The notes below the pieces were generated by a model. That model was not told where the DNA came from. It did not search any database and saw only the letters and a list, made by a program, of their open reading frames with translations. From positions 1-60,566 of the forward strand of contig JAIRYE010000004.1 of the NCBI GenBank assembly GCA_031267915.1: DNA of 60,566 nt, written 5' to 3'. Every line of letters starts with the position of its first letter. The first letter of the stretch is position 1. This stretch comes from Puniceicoccales bacterium. Its GTDB lineage: Bacteria > Verrucomicrobiota > Verrucomicrobiia > Opitutales > JAIRKQ01. This document shows positions 18,021 to 27,742 of the stretch, piece by piece. A program made the position numbers and the translations under genes.

Positions 18021-18566
18021 ATGAGTAGAATAGGAAAGGCTTCCATACAAATTCCGCCGAATGTGAAGATTTCGGTAGATAAATGCAAGGTGACCGTCGA
18101 GGGGCCGCAGGGAAAGAATGAGCAGACTTTTGATGATTCCGTGGGGATTGCTCTTTGCGATGGCGTCATATGTGTGACCTGCAGAGATGAAAATGACAGA
18201 CATTCCAAAATGATGCACGGAACGGTTAGATCCATAATAAATTCAATGGTTGCTGGGGTTGTCAGCGGGTATTCAAAGGACCTCGAAATAAATGGCGTCG
18301 GATTTAAGGCTTCGCTGAAGGGGCATAATTCTTTGGACCTGGACCTCGGATATTCCCACGATATTTTGTATTCAATTCCTCCCGGAATTAGAATTGTTAT
18401 TGACCAGACGGGAACGAAAATTTCCGTGAAAGGGGTTGACAAAAAAACCGTCGGACAGGTTACCGCCGACATAAAGAGATTTTATCCGGTTGAGCCTTAC
18501 AAGGGAAAAGGAGTGAGAATAGTGGGGGAATTCGTGAGGCACAAGGAAGGGAAAAAGACAGCATAG
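18021..18566 (+). CDS. rplF: 50S ribosomal protein L6
   Basis: 181 residues. MSRIGKASIQIPPNVKI begins the first of the two L6 repeats; GYSKDLEINGVGFKASLKG and EPYKGKGVRI mark the second. L6 lies near the sarcin-ricin loop. Confidence 0.97.
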   Translation: MSRIGKASIQIPPNVKISVDKCKVTVEGPQGKNEQTFDDSVGIALCDGVICVTCRDENDRHSKMMHGTVRSIINSMVAGVVSGYSKDLEINGVGFKASLKGHNSLDLDLGYSHDILYSIPPGIRIVIDQTGTKISVKGVDKKTVGQVTADIKRFYPVEPYKGKGVRIVGEFVRHKEGKKTA

Positions 18567-18592
18567 TTCTGATTAGAATTGAGGGCAAATGT

Positions 18593-18952
18593 ATGCAAAT
18601 TGATAAAAAAATGCGCGCCGATAGGAGAAAAACGAGAGTGAGAAAACGCATCGGAGGCAGTGCTGCCAGGCCGAGATTGTCAGTGAAGTTTACCGGCAAA
18701 CATATCTATGCACAGTGCGTAAACGATGAAAGCGGGACTACGCTGCTGTTCCTGTCGACGCTCGATGAAAAAATTAGGGAGAAAAAAACGCTTGCTAACA
18801 TTGCTGGAGCGGCTTTGCTCGGGAAAGCGTTCGGAGAAAAAGCAATTTCTTCGGGAATAGAATGTGTAATTTTCGACAGAGGTGCGAGAAAATATCATGG
18901 TTGTGTGAAAACTTTTGCCGATGCAGCGCGCGAGGCGGGGTTATCGTTTTAG
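18593..18952 (+). CDS. rplR: 50S ribosomal protein L18
   Basis: 119 residues. [20 protein letters not shown] near the N-terminus and [21 protein letters not shown] at the C-terminus are the L18 signature. L18 binds 5S rRNA with L5. It ends 14 bp before rpsE. Confidence 0.96.
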   Translation: MQIDKKMRADRRKTRVRKRIGGSAARPRLSVKFTGKHIYAQCVNDESGTTLLFLSTLDEKIREKKTLANIAGAALLGKAFGEKAISSGIECVIFDRGARKYHGCVKTFADAAREAGLSF

Positions 18953-18966
18953 AGAGGCAAAAAAAT

Positions 18967-19521
18967 ATGAGCGATGCTACAAAGACGGAAAGAGGGACGA
19001 GTAATTTTAGGAGGAGGCGTGAAAGCGGGTCTGCTCCGGTTTCTAGGGGTGAACGCGATGAGCTAAAGGAGAAGGTGGTCCACGTGAACCGCTGCGCGAA
19101 GGTTGTTCAGGGCGGAAGAAGATTTGGATTCGCTGCCCTGGTGGTCGTTGGAGATCAAAACGGAAGAATGGGGGTTGGCTATGGAAAGGCTAAGGAGGTC
19201 CCGGAGGCGATAAAAAAAGGGACCGAGCAGGCCAAAAAAAATATTGCTCTGTTCCAATTGTGCAAAACAACGGTGCCGCACATGGCTATAGGTGTTTCCG
19301 ATGGCGGGCGTGTCCTGCTGCGTCCGGCGACTCCTGGAACCGGCGTAATTGCTGGCGGAGGCGTTCGTGCCGTGCTTGAAATACTGGGGGTTAAGGATGT
19401 GCTGACAAAGTCGATGAAGTCGAAAAATCAATTGTCAGTTGTGAGAGCGACCGTAGATGCCCTTAGGCAGATGCGCACTCATGCGGCCATAAAGCAAATG
19501 CGCCTGGCCAAAAGCGATTAA
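18967..19521 (+). CDS. rpsE: 30S ribosomal protein S5
   Basis: 184 residues from ATG 18967. Upstream in-frame codons overlap rplR and are unconserved. After a charged ~35-residue leader come [34 protein letters not shown] and [20 protein letters not shown]5 shapes the mRNA entry tunnel and influences fidelity. rpmD (L30), normally next, is absent; rplO follows 21 bp later. Confidence 0.96.
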   Translation: MSDATKTERGTSNFRRRRESGSAPVSRGERDELKEKVVHVNRCAKVVQGGRRFGFAALVVVGDQNGRMGVGYGKAKEVPEAIKKGTEQAKKNIALFQLCKTTVPHMAIGVSDGGRVLLRPATPGTGVIAGGGVRAVLEILGVKDVLTKSMKSKNQLSVVRATVDALRQMRTHAAIKQMRLAKSD

Positions 19522-19542
19522 TTTTTAATGAAATTTTAGCGA

Positions 19543-20007
19543 ATGAAACTCAACGAATTACCAAAGATTTTGGCTTCTTCTAGGAATACGAAGCGCCGCG
19601 GTAGAGGTGTGGGGTCGGGGCAGGGCAAAACTGCGGGCCGTGGCCACAAGGGAGGAAAGGCTCGGGCCGGGTACAGTCCGGCGCCCTGCTCCAGCGGTAT
19701 TCCATTTTACAGGCATTTGCCAATACGCGGATTTTCCAATGCAAAATTTCAGAGGCGATACTCAATTGTGAACCTGCGGGCATTGGATTTACTCCAGCTT
19801 GATATCATCGACAAGTCCCACATGAAGCAGACGGGCTTGATTCGAAGCAGTGAATCTTTGGTAAAAATTCTCGGAGGCGCCACGCTCCAAAAGCCGATGA
19901 CTGTCATTGCCGACATGTTTTCCAAAACCGCCGCTACGGAAATAGAGCGCTCGGGAGGAAAGGCTATTTCCCTTTCGAAATCAGAGGGAGTAAACGACGA
20001 CGATTAG
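19543..20007 (+). CDS. rplO: 50S ribosomal protein L15
   Basis: 154 residues. RRGRGVGSGQGKTAGRGHKG and GFSNAKFQRRYSIVNL are the conserved N-terminal blocks; the C-terminal domain has KPMTVIADMFSKTA. Late-assembly 50S protein. Three bases separate it from secY. Confidence 0.96.
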   Translation: MKLNELPKILASSRNTKRRGRGVGSGQGKTAGRGHKGGKARAGYSPAPCSSGIPFYRHLPIRGFSNAKFQRRYSIVNLRALDLLQLDIIDKSHMKQTGLIRSSESLVKILGGATLQKPMTVIADMFSKTAATEIERSGGKAISLSKSEGVNDDD

Positions 20008-20010
20008 AAA

Positions 20011-21498
20011 ATGTTTTCAGCTTTTGCAAATTGTTTTAGGATAAAGGAACTGCGTAACAGAGTTTTGATTACGCTCGCTCTGCTCTTTGTTGCTCGCGTC
20101 GGAGTTAATATTCCGCTGCCCGGGTTAGATCCGTTGCCGCTTAAAAACTTTATGATGTCGAAGGCGGCAGCATCTGGTGGCGTGATGGGCCTCTACAACA
20201 TGTTTACGGGAGGAGCTCTGCTGAAGGGCGCAATATTCGGACTTGGAATTATGCCCTACATAAGCGCCTCAATAATTATGCAGCTGCTGGGCGCGATTAG
20301 TCCGGCATTGGCAAGGATGCAACACGAAGGGGAATCGGGACGGCAGCGAATTGCGCAGTACACGCGATATCTGACCGTTTTGATTTGTTTAATTCAGGGG
20401 TTTTTACTCATAGTAGCCCTTTCAAATTACCCAGATAAGATTTTTTACGGATTCAGCCAGAGCCAGTTCGGAGATATTATTATAAAGAATAGTACGGGTT
20501 TCCTGGTCACTTCGGCGATATTTTTAACGGCCGGAACCCTGATTTTAGTGTGGATTGGAGATCAAATTTCCCAAATGGGAATAGGAAATGGAATTTCTCT
20601 GCTGATAGCTGCTGGAATACTGTCATCCATGCCTGGCGCAATGGTGCAGGCGATCAGAATGTTTCGTGCGCCCATTGGCACCGCTGGGTCCTTCGGGATG
20701 TGGCACGGGATGCTAATGCTGATATTGCTACTTGGCGTTGTGGCGCTCATGATATCAGTCACGCAGGCCGACCGGAGGATTCCTGTGCAGTACGTGTCAC
20801 GGGTTGTTGGAAGAAAGATGTATGGCGGCCAGTCGTCGTATTTGCCACTAAAGATCAACTATTCCGGAGTAATGCCCGTCATATTTGCCAGCGCCATATT
20901 GCTTTTCCCTCAGCAAATTTTTGCCTACATAGGTGCAGCCAGCGGCATAAGATTTTTCCAAAGGGCTGCCGTTGTGCTGACCCACGGATCGATGGTTTAC
21001 TATATTTTGTACGGTTTGCTGATTCTCTGCTTCAGCTATTTTTGGGTGGCAATGATGTTTCGTCCGGCGCAAGTGGCGGATGATTTGAAGAAAAACGGTG
21101 GCTATATCCCGGGTGTGCGTCCGGGGGATGCGACGGCAAAATTTTTGGATTTTGTCATGACGCGCTTGACGTTGGCAGGTTCTGTGTTTTTAACGCTGAT
21201 AGCACTGCTTCCGGATTTGCTGTATTTTTTCTTTGGAATTCCCTATTCGATTGCGTTATTTTTCGGGGGCACCGGAACGCTGATTGCTGTTGGCGTGGTG
21301 CTGGATACCATGAAGCAGATCGAGGGGCATTTGCTTCAGAAGAATTACGATGGGTTTCTGAAAAAAATAAAAACCAGGACAAATAGCAGAATTTCGAAGT
21401 CGATAGTTTCATTTGATGATTTTAAAAATTTAAAAATTTTCCTAGCAGTTCTCGCAGCGCTGTTTTTGTTCGGGATTATTGTGTGGCTTATTTCGTGA
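20011..21498 (+). CDS. secY: Protein translocase subunit SecY
   Basis: 495 residues with ten predicted membrane helices. Blocks include ELRNRVLITLALLFVARVGV, GIMPYISASIIMQLLGAI, GDQISQMGIGNGISLLIAAGI and RPAQVADDLKKNGGYIPGVRPG in the cytosolic loop that binds SecA and ribosomes. It forms the channel for protein export. It is somewhat longer than E. coli SecY (443). It shares the operon with its ribosomal neighbours and map. Confidence 0.97.
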   Translation: MFSAFANCFRIKELRNRVLITLALLFVARVGVNIPLPGLDPLPLKNFMMSKAAASGGVMGLYNMFTGGALLKGAIFGLGIMPYISASIIMQLLGAISPALARMQHEGESGRQRIAQYTRYLTVLICLIQGFLLIVALSNYPDKIFYGFSQSQFGDIIIKNSTGFLVTSAIFLTAGTLILVWIGDQISQMGIGNGISLLIAAGILSSMPGAMVQAIRMFRAPIGTAGSFGMWHGMLMLILLLGVVALMISVTQADRRIPVQYVSRVVGRKMYGGQSSYLPLKINYSGVMPVIFASAILLFPQQIFAYIGAASGIRFFQRAAVVLTHGSMVYYILYGLLILCFSYFWVAMMFRPAQVADDLKKNGGYIPGVRPGDATAKFLDFVMTRLTLAGSVFLTLIALLPDLLYFFFGIPYSIALFFGGTGTLIAVGVVLDTMKQIEGHLLQKNYDGFLKKIKTRTNSRISKSIVSFDDFKNLKIFLAVLAALFLFGIIVWLIS

Positions 21499-21507
21499 GG
21501 ATGTAGA

Positions 21508-22275
21508 ATGATTCCCATAAAGACAGCGGACGAAATTGTTAGGATGCGGGAAGCCTGTGCCGTGGCTGCGAAAATTTTGAGCGCAATGGCGGAATTTACT
21601 AGAGTTGGGGTTAACACCTATGATTTGGATTGCTTCGGAAGAGATTTGATGATGGAATTCGGCGCAACAAGTTCTTCTTTCCAGTATCCGGGGCGCAAAG
21701 GTTTGTATCCGGCGTACACTTGTATTTCCATAAATGATGAGGTTGTTCACGGCATTCCGTCGAAGGATGTGGTTCTGAAGGACGGCGATATTGTTAGCAT
21801 AGACGTTGCGACCTGCTACAGAGGTTACGTGGGGGACAATACGCGGACCATATGCCTTGGAAATGTTTCCAGAGAGGTTGAAAATTTTGTTAGAAGCACG
21901 GAGGAGGCTTTGTCCCTGGGGATTCAGCAGGCCGTTGAGGGAAATACGGTGGGTGATATTTCCAATGCCATAGAAACGCATGCCAAGAAGTGTAAATATG
22001 GAATTTTGCGCGATTTTGTGGGGCACGGAGTTGGAAAAAATATGCATGAGGAGCCGCAGATACCGAATTACGGCAGGCGAAAAACGGGGCCCGTTTTAAG
22101 GAGCGGCATGACGCTGGCCATAGAACCAATGCTGACTCTGGGCAGTGAAAAAGTATTTATCGCCAGTGATGGGTGGACGGTGAAAACGCTGGATGGCAAA
22201 TTGTCCACTCACTGCGAGCACACAATTTTAGTTACAGATAGTTTGCCAGAAATCTTGACTTTGGTAAAAAAATGA
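21508..22275 (+). CDS. map: Methionine aminopeptidase, type I
   Basis: 255 residues. Metal ligands are visible: D in VSIDVATCYRGYVGDNTRT (two Asp), H in VGHGVGKNMHEEPQIPNYG, E in AIEPML and the C-terminal E in HCEHTILV. It removes N-terminal Met from nascent proteins. The secY-map-rpsM order is common, though adk, infA and rpmJ that often accompany them are missing here. Confidence 0.96.
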   Translation: MIPIKTADEIVRMREACAVAAKILSAMAEFTRVGVNTYDLDCFGRDLMMEFGATSSSFQYPGRKGLYPAYTCISINDEVVHGIPSKDVVLKDGDIVSIDVATCYRGYVGDNTRTICLGNVSREVENFVRSTEEALSLGIQQAVEGNTVGDISNAIETHAKKCKYGILRDFVGHGVGKNMHEEPQIPNYGRRKTGPVLRSGMTLAIEPMLTLGSEKVFIASDGWTVKTLDGKLSTHCEHTILVTDSLPEILTLVKK

Positions 22276-22320
22276 TTTTTGAAGGTTGAATCGTATGAAA
22301 ATTTTTAGTGGTGAAAGATT

Positions 22321-22704
22321 ATGCCTCGTATTTTAGGAGTTGACATACCGGATAGTAAAAAAATTGCCTATGCGCTGCGGTATATTCAGGGGATAGGGCC
22401 AACGCGAGCTGGAATGATCCTGGAGGCAACGGGAATTGATCCGGACATGCGTGCCCGCGACCTGAATGAGGAGCACACGAATAGGATAATTTCCTTTATT
22501 AATTCCGCCGGATGGAAAATCGAAGGGGATTTGAGGAGAGAAATTGTTGCGAATTTGAAGAGATTGCAGGCAATAAAGTGCTACCGCGGCATACGACACT
22601 ATCGCGGGTTGCCGGTTAGAGGGCAAAGGACATCTACGAATGCACGCACGAGAAAAGGAGCGCGCAAGACAGTCGGTGTGATGAAAAAAGAAGCGACTAA
22701 ATAA
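22321..22704 (+). CDS. rpsM: 30S ribosomal protein S13
   Basis: 127 residues. [21 protein letters not shown], then [11 protein letters not shown], and [22 protein letters not shown] are diagnostic. S13 contacts S19 and P-site tRNA. The 45 bp before it hold no rpmJ-sized frame. Confidence 0.97.
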   Translation: MPRILGVDIPDSKKIAYALRYIQGIGPTRAGMILEATGIDPDMRARDLNEEHTNRIISFINSAGWKIEGDLRREIVANLKRLQAIKCYRGIRHYRGLPVRGQRTSTNARTRKGARKTVGVMKKEATK

Positions 22705-22715
22705 AAGGAACTTGA

Positions 22716-23192
22716 ATGAATGAAGCTGGCAGTGAAAGTGTAAAAGTTACTACTCCCGAAGAGCGTCTGCCCCGGAAAGATGGAGTGGCAGGATTGCTGG
22801 ATGATGCCGTTGATACAACGGTCAGGAGGGCAAAAAAATGCAAAAATATAGCGAAGGGCATTTGCCACATTCTGGCAACGTTTAATAACACGAAAGTGTG
22901 TTTTTCGGATGTCAACGGCAATGTCATTTCGGCGTCGAGTTCGGGCAAATGCAATTTCCGCGGATCCAGGAAATCTACCGCATATGCTGCGCAGATGGTT
23001 GTCCAGGAGGCGGGAAAAGTGGCCATGTCTCACGGAATGAAAGAAATTAGCATAAAAGTCAATGGGCCCGGAATGGGTCGCGATTCGGCGATTCGGACCA
23101 TTCAATCGCTCGGGTTTATCGTCGATGAAATTGCCGATGTCACGCCGGTTCCACACAATGGATGCCGTCCGAGAAAGGCTAGGAGAGCGTAG
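22716..23192 (+). CDS. rpsK: 30S ribosomal protein S11 with extended N-terminus
   Basis: 158 residues, about 30 longer than E. coli S11 (129). The first ~35 residues are an acidic, unconserved extension; the S11 core begins near KNIAKGICHILATFNNTKV and ends with VDEIADVTPVPHNGCRPRKAR. Platform protein near the Shine-Dalgarno helix. A start inside the gene is possible but no better ribosome-binding site was seen. Confidence 0.95.
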   Translation: MNEAGSESVKVTTPEERLPRKDGVAGLLDDAVDTTVRRAKKCKNIAKGICHILATFNNTKVCFSDVNGNVISASSSGKCNFRGSRKSTAYAAQMVVQEAGKVAMSHGMKEISIKVNGPGMGRDSAIRTIQSLGFIVDEIADVTPVPHNGCRPRKARRA

Positions 23193-23209
23193 AAAAAGGA
23201 TAGAATTTT

Positions 23210-23818
23210 ATGGCAAGATATATTGGGCCAAGAGCCAGAATTAATCGACGATTTGGAATGTCGATTTTTACACCCGGGAATGCGGAGGAGCGAAAGCCCT
23301 ATGTTCCAGGCATGCACGGGCCTCATTTGCGCCGCAAAGTTTCGGACTACTCCATTGGATTTTCCGAGAAGCAGAAGGTTCGCTACATGTATGGCCTGAC
23401 GGAGAAGCAGTTTAGATTGTATTTTGATGTTGCCAAGAGCAAGCGCGGCGTGACGGGTACTGCTTTTCTCAAGCTGCTTGAGCTGAGGCTGGACAATGTT
23501 ATTTATAGTTTTGGAGTTACGAGAAGTCGGGCAGCGGCGAGGCAATTTGTTACCCACGGACATATTCGCGTCAATGGGAAAAAGGTGAACATTCCGAGTT
23601 ACATTTGCAAGGCCGGGGATGTCATAGAGATTGCCGAGCGCCCATCTTCTCGCCAGATCGCTGTTCGAAATTGCGAAATGAACCGCGCACGCAGCGTCCC
23701 GCCGTGGCTTGAATTTAATTCAACGCTGCTGCGTGGCATCGTCAATCGTGAGCCGGAGCGCGAGGAAATTTCGCAGGCGGTGAATGAGCAGCTTATTGTG
23801 GAGTTTTATAGTCGATAA
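23210..23818 (+). CDS. rpsD: 30S ribosomal protein S4
   Basis: 202 residues, zinc-free form: MARYIGPRARINRRFGMSIF lacks the CxxC cluster of zinc-type S4. The S4 RNA-binding domain follows: RLDNVIYSFGVTRSRAAARQ and VTHGHIRVNGKKVNIPSY. Primary 16S binder and, in E. coli, repressor of the alpha operon. Confidence 0.97.
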   Translation: MARYIGPRARINRRFGMSIFTPGNAEERKPYVPGMHGPHLRRKVSDYSIGFSEKQKVRYMYGLTEKQFRLYFDVAKSKRGVTGTAFLKLLELRLDNVIYSFGVTRSRAAARQFVTHGHIRVNGKKVNIPSYICKAGDVIEIAERPSSRQIAVRNCEMNRARSVPPWLEFNSTLLRGIVNREPEREEISQAVNEQLIVEFYSR

Positions 23819-23841
23819 TTTTAAATTTTTGAAAGATTTGT

Positions 23842-24828
23842 ATGGCCAAAATATTGCGTCAATTTGAGTTGCCCGACAAGTTGCACAAGGTGGAGCAGTC
23901 TGCGACTGATACCTATGCGATGTTTATTGCGGAGCCCTTCGAGGCGGGATTTGCCCATAGCATTGGCAATGCTTTTCGCCGAGTTTTGCTGAGTTCCATA
24001 GAAGGCGCAGCCCTGGTCTCTCTGGCAATAGAAGGAGTTAGCCATGAATTTCAGAGCATTCCTGGGGTCAGGGAGGATGTAATTGACATAATTTTAAATC
24101 TTAAAAAAGTTCTGTTTAGAAGGGAGTCCAATGAATCATTGGATTTGGTGATCGATGTTAGCCGCGAAGGCCCGATTTTGGCGAAGGATATAGTTGGTGA
24201 GGGAACTTTTGAGATACTAAATCCGGATCAGATCATTTGCAATCTTGATAAAAAGCAAAAATTTTCTGCCCAACTTGAGCTGCGCGTTGGACGTGGATAT
24301 TTCCTTGGATCGCAGCATGAGAGGCGTGCGGAGGTTGGGTTTTTGCCAATTGATGCGCTATTTAGTCCGGTGAGTCTCGTGAAGTATTCGGTTGAAAATA
24401 CGCGCGTGGGGCAGATTACGGACTACGACAAATTGGTATTGGAGATTTGGACGGATGGGAGAATTTCCCCCGCCGATGCGCTGAAGGAAGCTTCGGTCGT
24501 TCTGAGGCACCACATTGATATTTTCGATACAATTGCCGACGGTGACATTAAGTTTGAAGATGTGTCAAAGGACGCCAGCGATGAGCAAAATCGCCTGCGA
24601 AAGCTTCTAAACATGAGCGTCAACGAAATTGAGCTGTCTGTGCGCGCAGCGAATTGCCTAAATAATGCCAACATAATGACTGTGGGCGAATTGATCATGA
24701 AAACTGAGGGCGAAATGCTCAAATATAGAAATTTTGGAAAAAAATCTTTGAATGAAATCAAAGAGAGAATGGAAGAAATTGGACTTTCGCTTGGAATGAA
24801 GATAGATGAGCGTTTGCTGGATAGGTAA
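23842..24828 (+). CDS. rpoA: RNA polymerase subunit alpha
   Basis: 328 residues. The N-terminal dimerisation domain has FAHSIGNAFRRVLLSSIEGAA; the C-terminal domain (from about 250) has LSVRAANCLNNANIMTVGEL and FGKKSLNEIKERMEEIGLSLG, the DNA- and activator-binding helices. Standard position between rpsD and rplQ. Confidence 0.97.
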   Translation: MAKILRQFELPDKLHKVEQSATDTYAMFIAEPFEAGFAHSIGNAFRRVLLSSIEGAALVSLAIEGVSHEFQSIPGVREDVIDIILNLKKVLFRRESNESLDLVIDVSREGPILAKDIVGEGTFEILNPDQIICNLDKKQKFSAQLELRVGRGYFLGSQHERRAEVGFLPIDALFSPVSLVKYSVENTRVGQITDYDKLVLEIWTDGRISPADALKEASVVLRHHIDIFDTIADGDIKFEDVSKDASDEQNRLRKLLNMSVNEIELSVRAANCLNNANIMTVGELIMKTEGEMLKYRNFGKKSLNEIKERMEEIGLSLGMKIDERLLDR

Positions 24829-24849
24829 CTGTTAATTAGAATTGAAAAA

Positions 24850-25428
24850 ATGCGTCACGGAAAACATAGATATTTACTTGGTCGTACAAAGGAACACCGC
24901 GAGGCTCTAATTGCGAATCTGGCTGCAGCGTTGTTCCGATACGGCAAAATTGAAACCACACTGGCGAAGGCGAAGGCGCTGCGTCCGTTCGCCGAAAAAA
25001 TAATAACAATGGCGAAAAAGGCGCATCAGACCGATGATATCATCCAAAAATTACACTATCGTCGGCTTGCAATTGCGCGCGTAAAAAGTGAGCCAGCGGT
25101 GGCTGCTTTGTTTAATGACAGAGCCGCCGAATTTGTGAAACGCAGCGGGGGGTATTCTCGCATCTACAAACTCGTGAAGCGCCTGGGAGATGCGGCGGAC
25201 ATGGCTATCATCGAACTTATTGCCGGTGACGACGTGGGGTATTCCAAGTCGAAAAAACGGAAGCGGACAAAAGTCAGGCAAAAGACGTTCGCGGGGAGTG
25301 GGAGCGAATCCAAAAAAACTTCGGAGCAGATAAGCGAAGATGTCCCCGCCTCTGTGGCTGACCCCAAAGACGATGCGGTTGCCGGGCCAAGTGACGATGG
25401 CGCCGAAATTGCGACGCAGGAAAACTAG
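24850..25428 (+). CDS. rplQ: 50S ribosomal protein L17 with acidic tail
   Basis: 192 residues. The first ~120 match L17: MRHGKHRYLLGRTKEHREAL, LAKAKALRPFAEKIITMAKK and VKRSGGYSRIYKLVKRLGDAADMAIIEL. The last ~65 are a Lys-rich stretch followed by an Asp/Glu/Ser-rich low-complexity tail; such tails occur in several lineages. Last ribosomal gene of the cluster. Confidence 0.95.
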   Translation: MRHGKHRYLLGRTKEHREALIANLAAALFRYGKIETTLAKAKALRPFAEKIITMAKKAHQTDDIIQKLHYRRLAIARVKSEPAVAALFNDRAAEFVKRSGGYSRIYKLVKRLGDAADMAIIELIAGDDVGYSKSKKRKRTKVRQKTFAGSGSESKKTSEQISEDVPASVADPKDDAVAGPSDDGAEIATQEN

Positions 25429-25436
25429 AGGGAATC

Positions 25437-25652
25437 ATGGCCTATTGCGATTTTTTTCCAATCACTGCGGCATCACTTATTTTTTTGACGCTGGTTGGGA
25501 TGGAATTTTGCGAGCGCGTGTCCTGCTACAGCAGATGCAATCGCAAGTTATTCTGGTGCAGGAAATGTGGAGAATTTTATTTGAACAAACTCGAGCTCGA
25601 CACCTGCGAATGTCCGAAATGCCAGAGCCGGAACGGCAAACTAACTTTTTAA
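25437..25652 (+). CDS. Small membrane-anchored zinc-ribbon protein
   Basis: 71 residues. A hydrophobic segment near the N-terminus (TAASLIFLTLVGM) is followed by WCRKCGEF ... CECPKCQSRN, two Cys pairs that should bind zinc. It starts 8 bp after rplQ, so it is probably the last gene of the superoperon. Its end overlaps the convergent end of holA by 4 bp. Function unknown. Confidence 0.65.
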   Translation: MAYCDFFPITAASLIFLTLVGMEFCERVSCYSRCNRKLFWCRKCGEFYLNKLELDTCECPKCQSRNGKLTF

Positions 25653-26725
25653 AGCCCCGCTAAACTTTGGCACAGGCACTTCAAAATTAGTTCCTTCATG
25701 ATTGTTTTTTGATCCTGGGAGCGGTCGAATGCCGTTGCAATGGCCGACGAGAACAGAGTTTGGAATTTTATCAATCTGCGCAGCTTGAATTTTAGGCACA
25801 GCGGGACCAGCTTTGACAAATACCAGATGTTTTGCGAAAAAATATTGAACGTACTTCTGTTTAAATTTTCCATGTGAAATATTTGGGCAGCGCGGATGAA
25901 ATCATTTTTTACGACGCCGCTGTGCACAACTTTTACGTGCCTGGCATCGATGAGCGCACGCATCTGAATTAGCGCTCTATTTCTTGCTTGCAGGGCCAAA
26001 AGTAGTGGGATCGCGTCGCTGTTGGAAAAAAAATATCTATCCATCGCTTGCAGGGCAGCGGCTATGTTATTTTCAAAAAATTTTTCAACGGGCTCGAAGA
26101 AATTTTCCGTGTCGTAGTCATCGACCAGCGTCGCCACATCCCCCTCTGATATGTGACTCCTTTGCCCGAAAATATATGTGGATAATTTATTAATTTCCTG
26201 CTCCAGCAGGCGAAAATTGTTGCCGCATTTCATCCGCAGTAATTTGGCGGCTGATGGGTCTATTTTAGTGCGATTGGCCTCTGCGAATTCTCCAATGGTA
26301 AGATCGATTGCCTTTGACTCGGGTTCATCGTCCAGATTCACGGCATCGGCAATTTCTTCCAAATTCTTGAAAATTTTCATGCGCCTGTCGACTCCGGTAG
26401 CAGATATGATAATTCTCCTATCGGACGATGCTCTGATGCTTTCCAGAAGCTGAGTTATGAGGTTTTTATCATCTTCTGCCAGGGGTATTTCTCCCAGGAA
26501 GCAAACGGACCTCAGCCACACAGTGGCACTGTCATCGAATAGCGGAACGGTTGCCAGCGCGGAAATAATATTGCCCAGCGTGGAAGCTAGGTTGCGAGAA
26601 CTATCGCATGTGAAAATTTCACCCCGTCCTTGGCAAGCGTCGTTGAATATAAAACGTGCGCGACGATCCACTAGGAAATCGTCGCTACCATAAACAAAAG
26701 TCACGCTTTTGTTGTTGTTTTTCAT
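25649..26725 (-). CDS. holA: DNA polymerase III subunit delta
   Basis: 358 residues. The N-terminal FVYGSDDFLVDRRARFIF matches the HolA start, with a degenerate AAA+ fold, then KLLRMKCGNNFRLLEQEINKLSTY and the C-terminal collar helices. Delta opens the beta clamp during loading. It overlaps the rplQ-linked zinc-ribbon gene tail to tail by 4 bp and lies 6 bp from the ybaB start region, suggesting one minus-strand operon DUF502-ybaB-holA. Confidence 0.88.
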   Translation of the reverse strand: MKNNNKSVTFVYGSDDFLVDRRARFIFNDACQGRGEIFTCDSSRNLASTLGNIISALATVPLFDDSATVWLRSVCFLGEIPLAEDDKNLITQLLESIRASSDRRIIISATGVDRRMKIFKNLEEIADAVNLDDEPESKAIDLTIGEFAEANRTKIDPSAAKLLRMKCGNNFRLLEQEINKLSTYIFGQRSHISEGDVATLVDDYDTENFFEPVEKFFENNIAAALQAMDRYFFSNSDAIPLLLALQARNRALIQMRALIDARHVKVVHSGVVKNDFIRAAQIFHMENLNRSTFNIFSQNIWYLSKLVPLCLKFKLRRLIKFQTLFSSAIATAFDRSQDQKTIMKELILKCLCQSLAGL

Positions 26726-26731
26726 ATTTTG

Positions 26732-27010
26732 CTATTTAGCATCGCGCAACTCCGGAGGAGTAATAGCATTCATTCTTTTTGTAATGAAGTCTTTTACTTT
26801 AGCATTTGCACCATTGATTGCTTTTTCGACTTCGCCGGCGGATGTTCCACTTGGAAATTTCAGGTTTTTGATTATTCCATCTCCCTGGATCTCCACGTGA
26901 ATGCCACCTTCGTCATGTTTTAGGGTATAGCCAGCCAATTCTTTTTGCATGGATTCCATACCATCCTTCATTTGCGTCATGCTTTTCAGCAATTTTTCCA
27001 TTTCTTCCAT
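26732..27010 (-). CDS. ybaB: YbaB/EbfC nucleoid-associated protein
   Basis: 92 residues. An N-terminal amphipathic helix rich in Met/Lys, then GIHVEIQGDGIIKNLKFPSG and a C-terminal helix ending near the Asn/Pro residues, the YbaB pattern. These proteins dimerise and bind DNA, often encoded near recombination or clamp-loader genes (dnaX-ybaB-recR elsewhere; holA here). Confidence 0.85.
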   Translation of the reverse strand: MEEMEKLLKSMTQMKDGMESMQKELAGYTLKHDEGGIHVEIQGDGIIKNLKFPSGTSAGEVEKAINGANAKVKDFITKRMNAITPPELRDAK

Positions 27011-27012
27011 TT

Positions 27013-27648
27013 TTATCCTTTCGTTGTTTTGTTATATGGCGGAACAACTATTCCACCGGAAACTATTAGCTTCATTCCGTCGGCAACTGACATTTTAAGC
27101 TCCGTTACCTGCTCCTTCGGAATAATTAGTAAAAATCCACTGGTGGGATTTGGTGTGGTGGGAATGAAAACATTCACCATAGCTTGTTGAATTTCCTCCT
27201 GTACCTCTCCCCCCGTTTCACTCGATAAAAAGCCTATTGCGTAGCAGCCCTTCCTAGGATATTCCACGAGTACAGCCTTGCTAAATGCCGACCTACCAGT
27301 TTTTCCAAACGTTTCTATGATTTGTTTAACGGTTTTGTAGATTGTACTCACAAAAGGGACATGATTTATGAGTTTTTCTGCCCAGGATATCAGAAGCTTT
27401 CCAAAAAATAATTTTGATAGAAAACCAATGGCAATGATAATAAGTGCCACCAAAACGATTGAAATTGCATTTAGAATGAGATAGATCAGTGCAGTTTCTT
27501 TTATGTTAATGTCGAACCAGCCGAACAGAATTTTGCTGGCGGGCCCCCCAATGTAGTTGAGCATTATGTCCACAAAGAATAGTGTAATTCCTATGGGCAG
27601 CGTCAGAATAAGGCCGGTGAAAAACGATCTTTTAAAAAAATTTAGCAT
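27013..27648 (-). CDS. DUF502 family membrane protein
   Basis: 211 residues. Two hydrophobic segments (about 10-35 and 55-85) precede a soluble part with HVPFVSTIYKTVKQIIETFG, PRKGCYAIGFLSSETGG and VFIPTTPNPTSGFLLIIPKE, the DUF502 signature. Function unknown; membership is confident. It is the first gene of the short holA operon. Confidence 0.88.
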   Translation of the reverse strand: MLNFFKRSFFTGLILTLPIGITLFFVDIMLNYIGGPASKILFGWFDINIKETALIYLILNAISIVLVALIIIAIGFLSKLFFGKLLISWAEKLINHVPFVSTIYKTVKQIIETFGKTGRSAFSKAVLVEYPRKGCYAIGFLSSETGGEVQEEIQQAMVNVFIPTTPNPTSGFLLIIPKEQVTELKMSVADGMKLIVSGGIVVPPYNKTTKG

Positions 27649-27742
27649 CCAAGTTTTACCCTGATGATAGGAGTTAAAAAAATAAAGACAATTAAAAAAA
27701 AATGCCTTTTCTGGATTAATTCAGTTTTGGAGTTTTTTGCAA

